From Myxococcaceae bacterium (GTDB lineage Bacteria > Myxococcota_A > Polyangia > Polyangiales > Ga0077539), in contig SCUS01000078.1 in the NCBI GenBank assembly GCA_004297725.1, positions 107,384-171,383 on the forward strand: a DNA stretch of 64,000 nucleotides, given 5' to 3'. Below the pieces are notes generated by a model, which saw only the letters and a program-made list of their open reading frames with translations, was not told the DNA's origin and did not search any database. Positions within the stretch are counted from its first letter, which is position 1; each line of letters starts with the position of its first letter. Shown piece after piece: positions 9,869 to 19,316 of this stretch. The translations under genes and the position numbers were made by a program.

Positions 9869-11250
9869 TCGCCCCCCTCGCCCGCGCGCTCTCCTCCCTC
9901 GATCGCCCTCCCCGGGTGCTCCATCCCCTGCTCGCGTCGGTGCTGGCCGTCACCGGCTTCGCCATCGTCGAGGCCCACCGGATGCACTTCGGGTCGACGC
10001 CCGACGCCATCGGCGCCCGGCTCTTCCACCGCACCGGGGCTTCGCTCCAGCTCATCGCCCTCGGCCTCGGGGCGCTCTTCGCCACCGCCGCGGTCTCTCG
10101 CATCCGCCGCGACGGGCTCCTCGACCACCTTCACCTCGCGGGAGCGACCGGACCCTCCCTCGCGCTCTCGCTCTCCCTCCGCAGCGCGGCGCAGGCGGCG
10201 GCGCTCACCGCGCTCGCGAGCCCCATGCTCGGGCTCAGCCTCTTCTACGGCGGCATCCCCGTGGCGGTGCTCGCCTCGGCGCTCTCCTCCTCGATCGCCT
10301 GCGCGGCGCTCGGGGCCACCGTGGGCGTCGCCGTCGCCGCCTCGGGCGACGACCGCGCGGCGCCCCTCCGTAGCGCCCTCGCGGTGCTGCTGCTCTCGCT
10401 CCTCGGCTACCGGGCGCTCGGCCAGCTCGCCGCGGCCGTCGCGCTCGCCCCCCTCCACGCCTCCCCCCGAGGAACCCTCTGGTACATCGACCTCCTCGCC
10501 GACGGCCGCGCCTCCGCCGCGATGCGCCGCGCGGGGCTCCTGGCCCCCTGGTGGGTCGCGCTCTCCACCGCCCCGTGGCTGCTCTCCTCCGCCGCGCCGG
10601 GGCTCTCTCCCGACGGCCGATCGGAGCGCCCTCCCTGGGCCGCCGCCCTCCTCTCGACGCTGCTGCTCACGGCCCCGATGGCCGTCGCCGTCCACGCGGT
10701 GAGCCGCCCCCTCGATCGCCTCTCCTGGCTGCACGCCGCCCTCCTCGGCTGGACCGCCCTCGCCCTCCCGCTCCTCGCCGACGAGCTCTGCCTCGCGGTC
10801 GCCCTGCTGGGCACCGGGCTGCTGGCGCTCGCCGGGGCCACCGGCATCCCCTCGGCGCGCTGGCTCTCCGACAGCGCCACGGTCAGCGCCGCCGTGGCGG
10901 CCGCGGTGCTCGTCTTCGCGGCCCTGGTCTCCGCCCTCTCCCGACGGCGCTCTCCCAGGCTCGTCGCGGCGCTCTCCGTGGCCGCGCTCTGCGTCGCTCC
11001 GCTGGTGCTCCGCGAGCTCGCTGGATCGTACGGCGCCAACCCCTCAATCGATGCCATCGCGGGCCTCTCTCCGCTCGCGGCCTTCGAGCTGATCGCCCGC
11101 GACGCCCACGCTCCCACCCCCTCGGGATGGCGCGAGTCCACCCGCCTCGGGATGGCCAACGCCGGATCGCTCGTCACCAGCCTCGGGAGCCTCGCCCTGA
11201 TCGCCAGGATGTACCTGATTTCAAGGCGTACGACGGAGACCGTACGATGA
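9865..11250 (+). CDS. Polytopic membrane protein, probable ABC transporter permease
   Basis: The 461 residues are strongly hydrophobic, with roughly ten predicted membrane helices. Examples are near 20-35, 55-70, 85-105, 115-150, 165-190 and a cluster from 265 to 370. No conserved motif identifies the substrate. I call it a permease because it directly follows an ABC ATPase gene with a GTGA overlap. The GTG start was chosen for that overlap; upstream of it the frame runs through the ATPase gene in the wrong phase. Three CGTACG hexamers straddle its 3' end and the start of the DUF58 gene (11227-11256). Probable partner of the degenerate ATPase in an envelope complex tied to the MoxR/VWA proteins. 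Confidence 0.8.
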   Translation: MIAPLARALSSLDRPPRVLHPLLASVLAVTGFAIVEAHRMHFGSTPDAIGARLFHRTGASLQLIALGLGALFATAAVSRIRRDGLLDHLHLAGATGPSLALSLSLRSAAQAAALTALASPMLGLSLFYGGIPVAVLASALSSSIACAALGATVGVAVAASGDDRAAPLRSALAVLLLSLLGYRALGQLAAAVALAPLHASPRGTLWYIDLLADGRASAAMRRAGLLAPWWVALSTAPWLLSSAAPGLSPDGRSERPPWAAALLSTLLLTAPMAVAVHAVSRPLDRLSWLHAALLGWTALALPLLADELCLAVALLGTGLLALAGATGIPSARWLSDSATVSAAVAAAVLVFAALVSALSRRRSPRLVAALSVAALCVAPLVLRELAGSYGANPSIDAIAGLSPLAAFELIARDAHAPTPSGWRESTRLGMANAGSLVTSLGSLALIARMYLISRRTTETVR

Positions 11251-12113
11251 CGTACGACCTCCTCGACGCGGGCTACCGACGCTCCCTCGACCTGCTTCGT
11301 CGACACCTCTCGCCCGCCGTCGCGGCCGGAACCTCGGGCGACCACCGCACCCGCCACCGGGGCTCCGGGCAGGAGTTCCAGGACCACCGACCGTATGTCC
11401 CGGGCGACGACCTCCGGCGCGTCGACTGGATGGCCTACGCCCGCACCGGCGAGCCCGTGACGCGCAACCTCCGCGCCGAGGAGGACGTGCTGCTGAAGGT
11501 GCTGATCGACACCAGCGCCTCGATGACCGACGGCAAGCTGGCCCACGCCGCACGCATCGCCGCGGGCGTCGGCTACCTCGGGCTGCTCGGGGGTGAGCGG
11601 GTCCAGGTGATCCCCTTCGCCGACGCGCCCGACGGCCGGCGTCGCCCCGAGCGGGGACGCGCCGCCATCCCCTCGCTGCTGCGCTCCCTCGGCCCGCTGC
11701 ATCCCTCGGGCGGCACCGGCCTCCGCCGGGCGCTCGACCTCGCGCTCAGCCCCGGTCCCCCCTCGGTGGTGCTGCTGCTCAGCGACCTCCTCGACGCCGA
11801 CGAGGCCGCGCCCTTCGCCCGCGCCCTCGACCCCCGGCGCCACGACCTCCGCGTGGCCCATGTGCTCTCCCGCGCCGACGTCGAGCCCGCCCTCTCCGGC
11901 GACCTCGACCTCGAGGACGCCGAGACCTCCGAGCTCCTCCCCCTCACCGCCGACGCGGCCCTGCTCGACCGCTACCGAGAGCGCGTTACCAGGTGGTGTA
12001 AGTCCATCGACGAGGCCGCCCGCTCCCGGGGCGCGAGGCTCGTTCGTAGCGTGAGCGACGAGCCCGCCATCGACGCGGTGCGCGCCCTGCTGCGCCCCGA
12101 CCGGGGAGGCTGA
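11247..12113 (+). CDS. DUF58 domain protein (MoxR-associated, VWA-like)
   Basis: DUF58 proteins are found with MoxR ATPases and have a VWA-like fold. The 288 residues show the family hallmark FQDHRPYVPGDDLRRVDW near 45-61 and a MIDAS-type motif DTSAS near 88-92, followed by a VWA-like core (DLALSPGPPSVVLLLSDLLD). The ATG overlaps the permease stop by 4 nt. No membrane segment is apparent, so the protein is probably cytoplasmic. It should receive or be remodelled by the MoxR ATPase and bridge to the membrane VWA proteins encoded next; that role is family knowledge plus context. A perfect TTAC-N8-GTAA repeat lies near its 3' end. Confidence 0.92.
   Translation: MTYDLLDAGYRRSLDLLRRHLSPAVAAGTSGDHRTRHRGSGQEFQDHRPYVPGDDLRRVDWMAYARTGEPVTRNLRAEEDVLLKVLIDTSASMTDGKLAHAARIAAGVGYLGLLGGERVQVIPFADAPDGRRRPERGRAAIPSLLRSLGPLHPSGGTGLRRALDLALSPGPPSVVLLLSDLLDADEAAPFARALDPRRHDLRVAHVLSRADVEPALSGDLDLEDAETSELLPLTADAALLDRYRERVTRWCKSIDEAARSRGARLVRSVSDEPAIDAVRALLRPDRGG
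11986..12001. repeat. TTAC-N8-GTAA inverted repeat, copy 4
   Basis: TTACCAGGTGGTGTAA. Perfect arms, inside the 3' part of the DUF58 gene. Confidence 0.55.
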
Positions 12114-12122
12114 GACCCTCCC

Positions 12123-14003
12123 ATGGGCGGCGTCACGCTCCTGCACCCCGCCGGCCTCCTCGCGCTGATCGCCGCGGCGCCGGTGATCGCCGCCTACCTG
12201 CTCCGCTCCCGCCGCGAGCGGGTGCGGGTGAGCTCGCTCAAGCTCTGGCGCGACGTCGCCCAGGAGTCCCGCGCCCGACGCCCCTGGCAGCCGCCTCCCC
12301 GCGAGCTCTCGCTGCTCCTCGAGCTCGTCGCGGTCGTCGCCACGGCGCTCGCCCTGGCTCGCCCCGCACGGCTCTCCACGGGTGCCTCGCCCACCCGCGT
12401 GGCCCTGGTCGTCGACACCAGCGCCTCCATGGCCGCCCACGACGGCGACACCACCCGCTGGCGCCTCGCCCTCGACGCCGCGCGCTCGCTCCTCCGGTCG
12501 CTGCCTCCAGGCGCCGAGGTGATGCTGGTGTCGGCCGATCGTTCGCCCTCCGTACGATCTCCCTTCACCGCCGATCGACGCGCCCTCGCGCGCTCCCTCG
12601 ACGCGCTCCGCCCCACCGCCTCCGAGGGTGACCTCGCCTCCGCGGTGCGCTTCGCCGCCGACCGCCTCCGCCCGCTCCCCGGGCCTCGACGCTTGCTGGT
12701 GGTCACCGACGGATCGCTCGCCCGCGGCGGCGCCCCCTCGGACGACACGCTCCCCATCGAGCTCACGAGGGTGGGCCACGGCGCCGCCAACCTGGCCCTG
12801 GTGCGCCTCGACCTGCGCGCCACCCTCGACCCCGGCGGTCGCCCGCTGGCCCGGGCGCACTGCCTCGTCGCCAGCTTCGACGAGCGCCCCGTCGAGGCGA
12901 CCCTCTCCGTGCGAGACGCCTCGACCGACGCCCTGCTGGGCGAGGCCCGCGCCGCCGTGCTCCCCGGCGCCCGCGTCCCGATGGCCGTCGACCTCGCCAT
13001 GGCGCCCGCCGACGCAGGCCGCGCGCTGCGCATCACCCTCTCCCCCGACGACGCCCTCTCCGCCGACAACGTGGCCTTCGCCCGCATCCCGCCGCCTCCC
13101 TCCATCCCCGTGGTGCTGGTCGCCCGGGAGCCCGATCCATGGATCGCCCGGGCCCTCGGCGCCGACCCCTCGGCGCGGCTTACCCTGGCCGGTAACACCA
13201 TCCCCGACGATCTCCCCGAGGACGCCCTCCTGGTGCTGGAGGAGACCTGCCCCGCGGTGCTCCCTCCCCGAGAGACCCTGGTGCTCGCCCCCCCGGCGGG
13301 GCCCTGCGCCGGGCTCACCGTGCTCGCCGAGGTCGACGACCCCTCGATCACCTCCTTCGCCACCACCGACCCTCGCTGGCGCTTCCTCACCATGGACGGC
13401 GTGCACCTCTCGAGCGCCCGCCCGCTGGCGCTCTCCGCCCGCGGCACGGCGCTGGTCCGCGCGGGCTCGCGGGTGCTCGCGGCCGACGCGGGCCTCGCCG
13501 ACCGCACGGTCACCGTCGTCGGCATCGATCCGCTGCGCTCCGACTGGCCCTTGAAGGCCTCCTTCGTGGTCTTTCTCCGCAACGTCGTCGAGCTCGCGAG
13601 GGCCCACCGCGCCGCCGCCACCGCGCCGCGCTTCCGCACCGGCGACGCCGCCCGCGTCGAGCTCCCTCACGGCGCCTCTCCCACCGCCGTCCTCGGCCCC
13701 GACGGACCCGTCGCCTTCACCGCCCTCCCCGGCGCCGCGGTGCTCGGCGACACCTCCCTCGCGGGCTTCTACCGGGTGCTCTCCCCCCGAGGAGAGACCC
13801 TCGTCCCCATCAACCTGCTCTCCGAGTCCGAGTCCGACCTGCGGGAGCGCCCGCTCGACCTCCGCCCCCCCTCGGCACGCGACGCATCCCCCCTCCCCGA
13901 GCCCGTCGAGCTCACCCGCGCCTTCGCCCTCCTCGCCGCCCTCGCCTGGATCGCCGACCGCCTCGCGCTTACCACCCCCCGTAAGCCGACGAGGCCCTCG
14001 TGA
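12123..14003 (+). CDS. BatA-like VWA domain membrane protein
   Basis: The 626 residues match the BatA/aerotolerance-type layout. An N-terminal membrane segment and BatA signature lie at about 5-45 (LHPAGLLALIAAAPVIAAYL). A second helix is near 62-80. A VWA domain starts near 94 with the MIDAS sequence DTSAS. The part from about 220 to 590 is probably periplasmic and has no motif I know. A final hydrophobic stretch near 600-615 could be a C-terminal anchor (AFALLAALAWIADRLAL). It is separated by 9 bp from the DUF58 gene and overlaps the next gene by 4 nt. VWA domains with intact MIDAS motifs bind metal and mediate protein-protein contacts; here the likely client is the MoxR/DUF58 machinery. 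Confidence 0.88.
   Translation: MGGVTLLHPAGLLALIAAAPVIAAYLLRSRRERVRVSSLKLWRDVAQESRARRPWQPPPRELSLLLELVAVVATALALARPARLSTGASPTRVALVVDTSASMAAHDGDTTRWRLALDAARSLLRSLPPGAEVMLVSADRSPSVRSPFTADRRALARSLDALRPTASEGDLASAVRFAADRLRPLPGPRRLLVVTDGSLARGGAPSDDTLPIELTRVGHGAANLALVRLDLRATLDPGGRPLARAHCLVASFDERPVEATLSVRDASTDALLGEARAAVLPGARVPMAVDLAMAPADAGRALRITLSPDDALSADNVAFARIPPPPSIPVVLVAREPDPWIARALGADPSARLTLAGNTIPDDLPEDALLVLEETCPAVLPPRETLVLAPPAGPCAGLTVLAEVDDPSITSFATTDPRWRFLTMDGVHLSSARPLALSARGTALVRAGSRVLAADAGLADRTVTVVGIDPLRSDWPLKASFVVFLRNVVELARAHRAAATAPRFRTGDAARVELPHGASPTAVLGPDGPVAFTALPGAAVLGDTSLAGFYRVLSPRGETLVPINLLSESESDLRERPLDLRPPSARDASPLPEPVELTRAFALLAALAWIADRLALTTPRKPTRPS
12540..12556. repeat. CGTTCG-N5-CGAACG-type inverted repeat, copy 3 (variant)
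   Basis: CGTTCGCCCTCCGTACG, flanked by GAT and ATC, so the arms extend to nine positions with one mismatch. Inside the BatA-like gene. Confidence 0.45.
13180..13195. repeat. TTAC-N8-GTAA inverted repeat, copy 5
   Basis: TTACCCTGGCCGGTAA. Perfect arms (TTACC/GGTAA), inside the BatA-like gene. Confidence 0.55.
13969..13984. repeat. TTAC-N8-GTAA inverted repeat, copy 6
   Basis: TTACCACCCCCCGTAA. Perfect arms, in the last codons of the BatA-like gene just before the next gene's start; flanking C and G extend the arms to CTTAC/GTAAG. Confidence 0.55.
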
Positions 14004-16744
14004 GCCGCGCCGAGCGCCTCTCTCACGCGCTGCTCCTCCTCGCGGGCGTCTCGTCCCTCGCGGCCTTCGCCGGACCTCGCTGGGGCCACCGCATCGACCG
14101 ACTCGCGGTCATCGTGGCCGTCGACCGCTCCCGCTCCATGGAGCGCCTCCCCGACGCCGAGGCCCGGGTCGCCCGCTTCGAGCGCGAGGCCGCCGGCGGG
14201 ATGCGCGACGGAGACCGCCTCGGCCGCGTGGTCTACGGCGCCGGAGCCGCCACCGGGCAGGCGCTCCACGAGCGGGCCATCCCCCCGTCGAGCACGGAGG
14301 TTCCCATCGACCGCGACGGCACCGACCTCGCGGCCGCGATCGATCGTTCGCTCTCCGAACGACCCGACGACGCCCCCGCGCGCATCGTCCTCCTGGGCGA
14401 CGGGGCCAGCAACCGGGGCGACGCCCTCGCCGCCGCCGCTCGCGCCGTGGCCGCGGGCGTCCCCATCGACGTGCTGCCCATGAGCGCGACGGCCAGGAGG
14501 GAGCTGCGGGTGAGCTCGGTGCGGGCGCCCTCCCGGCTCGACGAGCGCGAGGCCTTCGAGCTGCGGGTGGTGACCTTCGCCACGGAGCGCTGCGAGGCCG
14601 AGGTGCGGGTCTCCCTCGACGGCGCGATCGCCCACCGCGGACGGGTGACCGTGGAGGCGGGCGAAGGGATGCTCTCGCTCCCTCAGACGGCCCCGGGGCC
14701 GGGGATGCACCGCTACGAGGTGGAGGTGATCCCCCGGGACCCGACGCTCGACCGGGTGCCCGAAGACAACCTGGGAGGGAGCTTCGTGAGGGTGCGCGGC
14801 CCCGCCTCGGTGCTGGTGCTGGAGGGCGACCCGGGGGCCTCCGCGCCGCTCTCCGAGGCGCTGCGCCAGGGCGGGTTTCGCGTCGTCGAGGGCGGCACCT
14901 GGGGCTTCCCCGCGGACCTCGCCGCGCTCTCCTCCTACGACCTCCTGGTGCTCTCGGACGTGCCCGCGAGGGCGCTCTCCACCGAGCAGCTCGAGTGGAT
15001 ACGCACCTACGTCCGAGACCTGGGCGGCGGGCTCTGGCTGATGGGCGGCGACCGCTCCCTCGGGCCCGGCGGCTACGCCCGCACTCCCGTCGAGGAGGTC
15101 TCCCCGGTGTCCTTCGACCTGCGCCAGGAGCGCCGCCGCGCCTCGCTCGCGGAGGTCATCTCCATCGACTACTCCGGCTCGATGACGGCGGTGGTGGGGG
15201 GCTACACCAAGATCCGCCTCGCCAACGAGGCCGCCGCCCGGAGCGCGCTGCTGCTGGGCCAGGGCGACCAGCTCGGCGTCGCCCACGTCGACACCAGCAC
15301 CACCTGGACGATGCCCCTCGGCCCGGTGGACAACCTCGAGCCCGTCCTCCGTCGCATCCGCGCGGTGGGCGCGGGCGGCGGAGGGATCATCGTCCCCACG
15401 GCCCTCGCCGACGCCTATCGCGCGCTGAGGGCGGCGCGCACCGACCTGCGTCACCTGCTGCTCTTCGCCGACGGCGACGACGCCGAGGAGATGACCGGCT
15501 GCGCTCTCACGGTGGCCACGGCCTTCCGCGACGGCATCACCACCTCCGTGGTCTCGCTGGGCCGAGGCGCCGACACCCCGGAGCTGGAGCGCCTCTCCCG
15601 CGAGGGCCACGGGCGCTTCTACCTCGTCGAGGACGCCCTGCGCCTCCCCACGGTCTTCGCCCAGGAGACCATCCTGGCCACGCGCGCGGCCATCCGCGAG
15701 GAGCCCTTCCGCGCGCTCCCCTCGCTGCCCGACGCGGTGACCGCGGGCCTCGACCTCGCCTCGGCGCCCCCGCTGGGAGGCTACGTGGTGACGCTGCCGA
15801 AGCCGCGCGGGGCGGTGCTGCTGCGGGCCATCGACGGCGACCCACTGCTGGCGAGCTGGTCGGCGGGGGCGGGGCACGCGGCGGTGTTTACCTCGGATGG
15901 TAAAGACCGCTGGGGCGCCGGGTGGCTTCGCTGGCCCGGGAGGGCGAGGCTCTGGTCGTCGCTCGCCCGCTCGCTGGCGCGTCAGGACGACGGGCGGGTG
16001 CGCGCCGAGGCGGACGCGACCGGGGCGGTGCTCCAGGTGCGCGCGACGGCCGTGGACGCCGACGGCCGGGGCGACGCGCTGCGGCGGCTCACCGCGAGGG
16101 TGGCGCTGCCCGATGGGAGCACCCGGGAGCTCCCGCTCGATCCGGCCGGGGCCGGGACCTACGCCGCGGACCTCCCGATCACGGTCCGCGGCGCCTACGC
16201 GGTGGCGGTGCGCGACGAGGCGAGCGGCGCGCTGGTGGCGTCGACCGGGGCGCTGCGCACGGCGGCGGAGGAGTTTCGCGCCACGGACGACCCGGGGCTG
16301 CTCGCTCGCATCGCGTCGATGACCGGGGGGCGGGTGCTCCGCTCGGGCGCGGAGGTCTTCTCCGCGAGGGCGGCGCCCCGCTACGGGTGGACCCCGCTGG
16401 CGCCCTGGCTGCTTCGCCTGGGCCTGCTGCTGGGCGTGGCCTCGGTGCTGCTCCGTCGGCTGGGGCTGCCGGGGCGGTGGGAGTCCGGCGCGAGGGCGAG
16501 CGCCTCGGGGCGCCCCGCGACGCCACTGCGAGGGGCCGCCCGGGTGGAGCGAACGAGGGGCGCACCCACCCCGTCGGGGCCGAGGGCGACGAGCGCGGTG
16601 GAGGCGCTGAGGGCGAGGCGCAGGGAGCCCGCGGCGGCTACGAAGCGTCGGGAGCGGGAGCCTGCGGCGCCCCGCCGGGCGGTGGTGCCGGGCGATGGGG
16701 CCTCGACGCTCTCGGCGCTGAAGGCGGCGCGGCGGCGGCGCTGA
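14000..16744 (+). CDS. Large membrane protein with two VWA domains and an amidotransferase-like middle
   Basis: The 914-residue product has a short N-terminal membrane helix (about 8-22). A first VWA domain carries the MIDAS-type motif DRSRS near 45. A beta-rich segment and a Rossmann-like, amidotransferase-like region (SVLVLEGDPGAS near 270; SYDLLVLSDVPARAL) follow. A second VWA domain has the motif DYSGS near 390. Beyond about 585 is a beta-sandwich-like part. A C-terminal membrane helix lies near 797-815 (LLRLGLLLGVASVLL), followed by a basic, probably cytoplasmic tail of about 95 residues. The start is a GTG overlapping the previous stop by 4 nt. This is the last gene of the operon and the most likely structural output of the MoxR module. 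Two metal-ion-dependent VWA domains in one chain is a known but less common layout. Confidence 0.85.
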   Translation: MSRAERLSHALLLLAGVSSLAAFAGPRWGHRIDRLAVIVAVDRSRSMERLPDAEARVARFEREAAGGMRDGDRLGRVVYGAGAATGQALHERAIPPSSTEVPIDRDGTDLAAAIDRSLSERPDDAPARIVLLGDGASNRGDALAAAARAVAAGVPIDVLPMSATARRELRVSSVRAPSRLDEREAFELRVVTFATERCEAEVRVSLDGAIAHRGRVTVEAGEGMLSLPQTAPGPGMHRYEVEVIPRDPTLDRVPEDNLGGSFVRVRGPASVLVLEGDPGASAPLSEALRQGGFRVVEGGTWGFPADLAALSSYDLLVLSDVPARALSTEQLEWIRTYVRDLGGGLWLMGGDRSLGPGGYARTPVEEVSPVSFDLRQERRRASLAEVISIDYSGSMTAVVGGYTKIRLANEAAARSALLLGQGDQLGVAHVDTSTTWTMPLGPVDNLEPVLRRIRAVGAGGGGIIVPTALADAYRALRAARTDLRHLLLFADGDDAEEMTGCALTVATAFRDGITTSVVSLGRGADTPELERLSREGHGRFYLVEDALRLPTVFAQETILATRAAIREEPFRALPSLPDAVTAGLDLASAPPLGGYVVTLPKPRGAVLLRAIDGDPLLASWSAGAGHAAVFTSDGKDRWGAGWLRWPGRARLWSSLARSLARQDDGRVRAEADATGAVLQVRATAVDADGRGDALRRLTARVALPDGSTRELPLDPAGAGTYAADLPITVRGAYAVAVRDEASGALVASTGALRTAAEEFRATDDPGLLARIASMTGGRVLRSGAEVFSARAAPRYGWTPLAPWLLRLGLLLGVASVLLRRLGLPGRWESGARASASGRPATPLRGAARVERTRGAPTPSGPRATSAVEALRARRREPAAATKRREREPAAPRRAVVPGDGASTLSALKAARRRR
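14345..14361. repeat. CGTTCG-N5-CGAACG inverted repeat, copy 4
   Basis: CGTTCGCTCTCCGAACG. Perfect 6-bp arms inside the dual-VWA gene. Confidence 0.55.
15888..15903. repeat. TTAC-N8-GTAA inverted repeat, copy 7
   Basis: TTACCTCGGATGGTAA, with flanking T and A extending the arms to TTTACC/GGTAAA. Inside the dual-VWA gene. The spacer is nearly the same as in copy 1. Confidence 0.6.
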
Positions 16745-16774
16745 GGTCGCCGCTCTTGCGATACCCTCCGTGGG

Positions 16775-17425
16775 ATGAGCGCCCTGCCCTCCCGGTGTCC
16801 ACGCTGCCGCGACGCGATGCTCCGCCATGACACCCCGCGGCCCGACGGAGGCAGCGCGTGGCTGGAGCGCTGCGAGCAGCCCCACCCCTGCGGCGTCTGG
16901 TACGACGCCCACAGCCTCCCGGCGCTCCACGCGCGCTTCGCCGACGACGAGGTGGCCTCCGCGCTCTACGAGGCCCCGGTGGCCGACGTGGCCCCCTCGC
17001 GGCGCATCGCGTGCCCCCGCTGCGAGGACCATCCCGCGCTCTCCGCGGTCGTCTTCGCGGGCATCACCCTCGACGTGTGCGACCGCTGCCGCGGGCTCTG
17101 GGTCGACCGCGAGGAGTACGCCGCGCTGATGCACGCGATGACCCTCTACGCGCCCACCCTTCGAGAGGCCGCCGGGCCGGTCTATCGGAGCGCCCGGGTG
17201 CAGCGGGCGATGATCCGCGGCGAGGACTGGGCGCGCTGCGTGGGATGCCACTCGGAGATCGCCTTCGCCGACGCGCTCTTCACCGAGCGCGGCCTCGTGT
17301 GCGTCGTCTGCGGCATCGCCGTGCAGGAGCACGACCGGGAGGCCGCCTCGACCACGTCGCTCGTTGACGGGGTGCAGCGCTGGCTGGGCTCCGTCGACGC
17401 CGCGCTGGTGCGCCTCCTGGGCTGA
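16775..17425 (+). CDS. Zinc-ribbon protein, zf-TFIIB type
   Basis: The 216 residues hold three pairs of CxxC-like motifs. The first is CPRCRDAM with CEQPHPCGVW. The second is CPRCEDHP with CDRCRGLWVDREE, the typical zf-TFIIB signature including the LW...E phrase. The third is CVGCHSE with CVVCGIA. No signal peptide or membrane helix is seen, so the protein should be cytoplasmic and bind zinc. The family's function is not established. It follows the VWA operon after 30 bp on the same strand and may be a late member of it or have its own promoter. ATG start with no competing start nearby. Confidence 0.85.
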   Translation: MSALPSRCPRCRDAMLRHDTPRPDGGSAWLERCEQPHPCGVWYDAHSLPALHARFADDEVASALYEAPVADVAPSRRIACPRCEDHPALSAVVFAGITLDVCDRCRGLWVDREEYAALMHAMTLYAPTLREAAGPVYRSARVQRAMIRGEDWARCVGCHSEIAFADALFTERGLVCVVCGIAVQEHDREAASTTSLVDGVQRWLGSVDAALVRLLG

Positions 17426-17539
17426 GGGCCGTCGCTGGGAGGGGGACTTTTCCAATCCCCGGGGAAGGGTGCTACATCCCGATGGTTGGCGCGGACCGTC
17501 ATGACGACGGCCGTGACCGGCAGAAACACTGGTTCTCCG

Positions 17540-18430
17540 ATGCCGTCCAAGATCACGGTCCCGGAGCTGCGTGCGCGGAAGTCCTCCGCAGGGCGCGGCG
17601 ACAAGCTCGCAATGGTCACCGCCTACGACGCGACCTTCGCGCGGATGTTCGATGGTGCGGGGGTCGACGCGATCCTCGTGGGCGACTCCCTCGGCATGGT
17701 CATCCAGGGTGGCACCAGCACCCTCCCGGTGACCCTCGACGAGGTCATCTACCACTGCCGCGCCGTCGCCCGAGGGACGCAGCGCGCTCACCTCATCGGC
17801 GACATGCCCTTCATGAGCTACCAGACCTCCACCGACGCGGCGCTGCTCAGCGCGGGTCGACTGATGAAGGAGGGCGGCGCCGAGTCGGTGAAGCTCGAAG
17901 GGGGTCGGGAGCTCGCCGACGTCATCCGCCGCATGGTGCGCATGGGCATCCCGGTGATGGCCCACGTCGGGCTCATGCCGCAGCGCGTGCACGCCATGGG
18001 CGGCTTCAAGGTGCAGGGCCGCAGCGATGACGGCGCCGACGCCATCCTCGAGGACGCCATCGCCGTCGCCGAGGCGGGCGCCTACGCGGTGGTGGTGGAG
18101 GGCGTCCCGGCGCCGCTGGCCGAGCGCATCACCAACGCCATCGACGTGCCCACCATCGGCATCGGCGCGGGCGTCGGCTGCGACGGGCAGATCCTGGTGA
18201 GCTACGACCTGCTCGGGCTCAACGACACGATGAAGCCCCGCTTCGTGAAGCGCTTCCAGGAGTTCTTCCGCCTTGGCGTGGAGGCCACCCGGACCTACGT
18301 CGACGAGGTTCGCAACAGCACCTTCCCGGGCCCCGAGCACAGCTTCGGCCTGCCCGTGGAGCCCCGCAACCCGGTCACCGACGCCCTCAGCCCCCGCCAC
18401 GCGCCTGCCACCTATGGACCTACCCACTGA
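17540..18430 (+). CDS. panB: 3-methyl-2-oxobutanoate hydroxymethyltransferase
   Basis: PanB transfers a hydroxymethyl group from 5,10-methylenetetrahydrofolate to 2-oxoisovalerate, giving ketopantoate, the first committed step toward pantothenate and CoA. The product shows the family landmarks in order: VTAYDATFA, the metal-binding [29 protein letters not shown] near residue 118, and [12 protein letters not shown] chose the ATG at 17540 (296 residues) because known PanB proteins begin about this far before TAYD. An ATG at 17501 and a TTG at 17486 are in frame and would add 13 or 18 residues. It overlaps panC by 17 nt, so the two pantothenate genes are probably co-translated. Cytoplasmic, usually a decamer. 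Confidence 0.96.
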   Translation: MPSKITVPELRARKSSAGRGDKLAMVTAYDATFARMFDGAGVDAILVGDSLGMVIQGGTSTLPVTLDEVIYHCRAVARGTQRAHLIGDMPFMSYQTSTDAALLSAGRLMKEGGAESVKLEGGRELADVIRRMVRMGIPVMAHVGLMPQRVHAMGGFKVQGRSDDGADAILEDAIAVAEAGAYAVVVEGVPAPLAERITNAIDVPTIGIGAGVGCDGQILVSYDLLGLNDTMKPRFVKRFQEFFRLGVEATRTYVDEVRNSTFPGPEHSFGLPVEPRNPVTDALSPRHAPATYGPTH

Positions 18431-19316
18431 ATCGACCCCCGCGGTCATCCACGCCCCGGAGGCCTTCCGCGCCGCCTGCGACCAGGCCCGCGCGGGGGGT
18501 CGCCGGGTGGCGCTGGTCCCGACCATGGGCGCCCTGCACGCGGGGCACCTCGCGCTGATGGAAGACGCCCGCCGCCGCGTCGGCCCCGATGGGCTCGTCG
18601 CGGTGTCGGTCTTCGTCAACCCCACGCAGTTCGGCCCCAGCGAGGACTTCTCCCGCTACCCCCGCGAGCTCGACGCCGACGTCGCCCGCTGCGCCACCGC
18701 CGGGGTCGACCTGGTGTTCGCCCCGTCGCCCCGGGGGATGTACCCCGATGGCGATCAGACGCGCGTCCGAGTGGCCGAGCTCGCCGCGCCCATGTGCGGG
18801 GTGACCCGGCCGATGCACTTCGAGGGCGTGGCCACGGTGGTCACCAAGCTCTTCGCCCTGGCGGGCCCCTGCGTCGGGGTCTTCGGCCGCAAGGACTACC
18901 AGCAGTACCGGGTGATCTCCCGGCTGGCGCGCGACCTCTTCCTCCCGGTGGAGGTCGTCGGACTGCCCACGGTGCGCGAGCCCGACGGGCTGGCCTTGAG
19001 CTCCCGCAACCGCTACCTGAGCCCCGCCGATCGGGCGCGGGCCACCGCCATCCCGACCGCGCTCCGGGCCGTGCGCGACCGCTACGCGCGCGGCGAGCGC
19101 AGCGTGATCGCGCTGCTCGACGTCGTGTCGCAGGGGCTCGCCGGATCGGTCGACAGCGTCGACTACATCGAGCTCCGCGACGCCTCGGAGCTCACCGTCC
19201 CGCTGACCCCGCTCCCCAGCGAGGCCCGCGCGGTGCTGGCCATCGCCGTGAAGATCGGCCAGACCCGACTGATCGACAACACCGTGCTCGGTGAGGTCGA
19301 TGTCACCCTCGACTGA
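18414..19316 (+). CDS. panC: Pantothenate synthetase
   Basis: PanC joins pantoate and beta-alanine using ATP through a pantoyl-adenylate. The 300 residues contain the nucleotidyl-transferase motif [15 protein letters not shown] (HAGH near 41), [14 protein letters not shown], the ATP-binding GRKDYQQ near 159, and SSRNRYL near 196. All are expected for an active enzyme of the usual length. The ATG lies inside the end of panB (17-nt overlap), and the TrhA-like gene begins 17 nt before the panC stop. Aspartate decarboxylase (panD) is not in this window. Cytoplasmic. Confidence 0.96.
   Translation: MDLPTESTPAVIHAPEAFRAACDQARAGGRRVALVPTMGALHAGHLALMEDARRRVGPDGLVAVSVFVNPTQFGPSEDFSRYPRELDADVARCATAGVDLVFAPSPRGMYPDGDQTRVRVAELAAPMCGVTRPMHFEGVATVVTKLFALAGPCVGVFGRKDYQQYRVISRLARDLFLPVEVVGLPTVREPDGLALSSRNRYLSPADRARATAIPTALRAVRDRYARGERSVIALLDVVSQGLAGSVDSVDYIELRDASELTVPLTPLPSEARAVLAIAVKIGQTRLIDNTVLGEVDVTLD

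Noticed and set aside
10407..13670. 1087-residue open frame on the minus strand
   Set aside because: Antisense to the permease, DUF58 and BatA-like genes; only the plus-strand frames show domain motifs.
13769..18625. 1618-residue open frame on the minus strand
   Set aside because: It runs antisense through several genes with clear families (VWA, zf-TFIIB, panB); its composition is Arg/Gly/His/Ala-rich as expected of an antisense shadow in high-G+C DNA.
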